Shown here: positions 62,652 through 64,000 of the stretch, piece by piece
Numbering within the stretch: the first letter of the stretch is position 1
Layout of the letters: every line of letters begins with the position of its first letter
Assembly: GCA_963931255.1 (NCBI GenBank)
Contig: OZ006972.1
Coordinates: forward strand, 1,860,001 to 1,924,000
DNA from: CALUVN01 sp944323595
GTDB taxonomy: Bacteria; Cyanobacteriota; Vampirovibrionia; Gastranaerophilales; Gastranaerophilaceae
DNA: 64,000 nucleotides
Reading direction: 5' to 3'
Position numbers and translations under genes: made by a program
Notes under the pieces: generated by a model
The model's input: the letters and a program-made list of their open reading frames with translations, nothing else
Databases searched by the model: none
Told to the model about the DNA's origin: nothing

Positions 62652-64000
62652 TTAGTAATTATTATACAATGCCCGCAGAATGTATTCTTCAAGCATTTTT
62701 TTATCTGAAGCTTTTGATTTTGCATCATTAATCATGATGTTAAAAGCGTAAGTTTTGCCGGACTTTGCTGTGAGATATCCTGTGATTGCGCTAATATCAG
62801 CGAGAGTTCCGGTTTTTGCTCTCAGGTTATCTTTAAAATAGAGCATTCTGTTTGCCAGTGTGCCTTCGTTAGAAGTCGGAAGAGATGTTTTGTATTCGGC
62901 AAAGTCATTAGTGGCTGCTAATTTTACCATAAAGCCGGTCATAAAGTCTGACGTCATAAGATTGTTTTTTGAAACTCCGCTTCCATCGACAATTTTTATA
63001 TCAGAAGTGTTCAGACCATTGTTTTTGCAATATGCATTAAACATTTGTACTGCATTTTCAATACTGCCTGTTGAACCTGTATATTTACCGCCGGCAAGCT
63101 TAAATACTGTTTCCGCAATCATATTGTTGCTGTTTTTTAAAACAGCTGTCTGCGCCTGAGATATCGGATGTTTAATTTCTTCTATTGTTGTTATATCTCT
63201 TGTTGGAACACGGCGTTGCGCAATTGCATCATAATAATCAATTTTTTCGCTTCTTAATGCATTTTCAAGCCGCATTCCAAAGTAGCGTTTAGGATAATTC
63301 ACCGGAATTTTTTTTGTAATTTGGCTTTTAACCGTCCCCTCAACTGTTATGATGTCCGGAGATATGTAATTTTTTCTTGAAAGTTTTATATTATTTTCGT
63401 TTCCTGTAGTTGCATAATTCATAAAAGTAGTCGGGTAGAAAACTTTCATTGAAATTTGTGCAGGTTCATTCAGGGTTGTAGGACTTATTACAACATCAAG
63501 CAGATTTGAATCTATGTTGTAAGAACTGAACTTAGGCATAAGCGGATTTAAATCATCATCCCATTGCCAGCCCTCTCCCCATTCATTTGTATCAAGAATC
63601 ATATCGTCAATATAAATGGCTTTGGGCTCAATAATATTTTTTAGTCTTGCTGATTCAAAGAGTTTATTAAGCTCTTTGGCAGTGAGATAAGGATCTGCGC
63701 CTAATTTAAGATAAAGTTCATTATTCAAGCCTTTATATAAGCCTGTAGTAAATTCATAATTTTTGCCGAGCGTATTCAGTGCAGAGGTAAAAGTTACTAA
63801 TTTTAAAGTAGATGCCGGCGGCGTAGGTGTTTTGGCGTTAAGTTCATATACAGTTGCGCCTGTAGAAACATCCTTTATTGAAATTGATATTGCACTTTTA
63901 TTTATGCCGGAATCGGCTATCGCTTTGTTTATAGTATTGCCAAATGCCTGACCGGTAAATGTTGTCACAATTAACAATAAAATTGTAAGAATTATTTTAC
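62652..64000 (-). CDS. dacB: D-alanyl-D-alanine carboxypeptidase/endopeptidase PBP4 (partial at 5' end)
   Basis: PBP4-type enzymes trim or cut peptidoglycan cross-bridges. The frame runs past the window edge: the residues encoded at 63977-64000 read K-I-I-L-T-I-L-L and continue into LIVTTFTGQAFG, a signal peptide, so the true start is just outside. The active-site motifs are PASTLKLV (S-x-x-K), NSNNMIAE (S-x-N) and AKTGTLADISA (K-T-G). Together with the amidase-lysozyme it points to active wall remodelling. It heads the minus-strand block dacB to nnrD. Confidence 0.93.
   Translation of the reverse strand, partial: KIILTILLLIVTTFTGQAFGNTINKAIADSGINKSAISISIKDVSTGATVYELNAKTPTPPASTLKLVTFTSALNTLGKNYEFTTGLYKGLNNELYLKLGADPYLTAKELNKLFESARLKNIIEPKAIYIDDMILDTNEWGEGWQWDDDLNPLMPKFSSYNIDSNLLDVVISPTTLNEPAQISMKVFYPTTFMNYATTGNENNIKLSRKNYISPDIITVEGTVKSQITKKIPVNYPKRYFGMRLENALRSEKIDYYDAIAQRRVPTRDITTIEEIKHPISQAQTAVLKNSNNMIAETVFKLAGGKYTGSTGSIENAVQMFNAYCKNNGLNTSDIKIVDGSGVSKNNLMTSDFMTGFMVKLAATNDFAEYKTSLPTSNEGTLANRMLYFKDNLRAKTGTLADISAITGYLTAKSGKTYAFNIMINDAKSKASDKKMLEEYILRALYNNY

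Noticed and set aside
1..64000. CRISPR arrays, IS elements, tRNA and rRNA genes
   Set aside because: No regularly spaced direct repeats, transposase ORFs, tRNA-like T-loop motifs or rRNA signatures were found by reading.

Overview
The window reads as part of an AT-rich, gene-dense chromosome of an anaerobic, flagellated, diderm bacterium. It most resembles the non-photosynthetic cyanobacterial relatives of animal guts (Melainabacteria/Vampirovibrionia, order Gastranaerophilales). This placement is an inference from gene content: LL-diaminopimelate aminotransferase, a VKOR-DsbA fusion, a CcmM-type gamma-carbonic anhydrase, NIF-type NifU/NifS, a 2-hydroxyacyl-CoA-dehydratase-type activase and a related subunit, AsmA-like and MCE envelope proteins, flagellar FliJ/FliK/rod-hook proteins and glycogen synthase. 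No photosynthesis gene, rRNA, tRNA, CRISPR array, insertion sequence or prophage was seen.

Layout. 1-10.9 kb: end of glmS, a 52-aa ORF, metK, a CcmM-like carbonic anhydrase, then YibE/F and ruvB on the minus strand, divergent from dapL across a perfect 16-bp palindrome; then a 1182-aa zinc-ribbon/pseudo-cyclase/pseudo-ATPase protein and glgA. 10.9-21 kb: a REP-like hairpin, typA, a small beta-rich protein, folE2, dnaE, two orphan sugar ABC permeases and a TPR protein. 21-37 kb: a glycine-rich protein, nifU-nifS, a secreted repeat protein, a minus-strand block (AsmA-like, miaA, membrane protein, HgdB-like protein, gcvPB, small sigma factor), a double UspA protein and a GH38 alpha-mannosidase. 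37-41 kb: a second secreted repeat protein, then fliJ, fliK-like and hook/rod genes, and the activase. 41-56 kb: dtd, rlmN, a Cys-cluster protein, a 762-aa unknown, punA, omega-like rpoZ, MCE protein-upp, a LysM-amidase-lysozyme fusion, asparaginase, VKOR-DsbA, queH and two WYL regulators. 56-64 kb: a probable structured ncRNA, anmK, two small related unknown proteins, and an overlapping minus-strand envelope/lipid block (dacB, GT2, Gfo/Idh, CDP-alcohol phosphotransferase, trmL, nnrD).

Working together: cell-wall precursor synthesis, remodelling and recycling recur (glmS, dapL, anmK, dacB, the amidase-lysozyme). Fe-S assembly (nifU/S) could supply the activase, the HgdB-like protein, RlmN and QueH. 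Several genes overlap by a few bases at their ends, both head-to-tail and convergently.

Most notable unexplained items: (1) a ~315-nt gene-free transcript candidate at 56.4-56.74 kb with a well-spaced promoter, nested helices and an intrinsic terminator; (2) two adjacent small proteins sharing a C-terminal VG-x-KLDIV...GH-x-x-G tail; (3) a repeat family of FG/RLxRLE type in two secreted proteins; (4) three genes whose -10 element sits right before the ATG with no ribosome binding site, suggesting leaderless mRNAs. All calls rest on reading the sequence and family knowledge; no database search was run.
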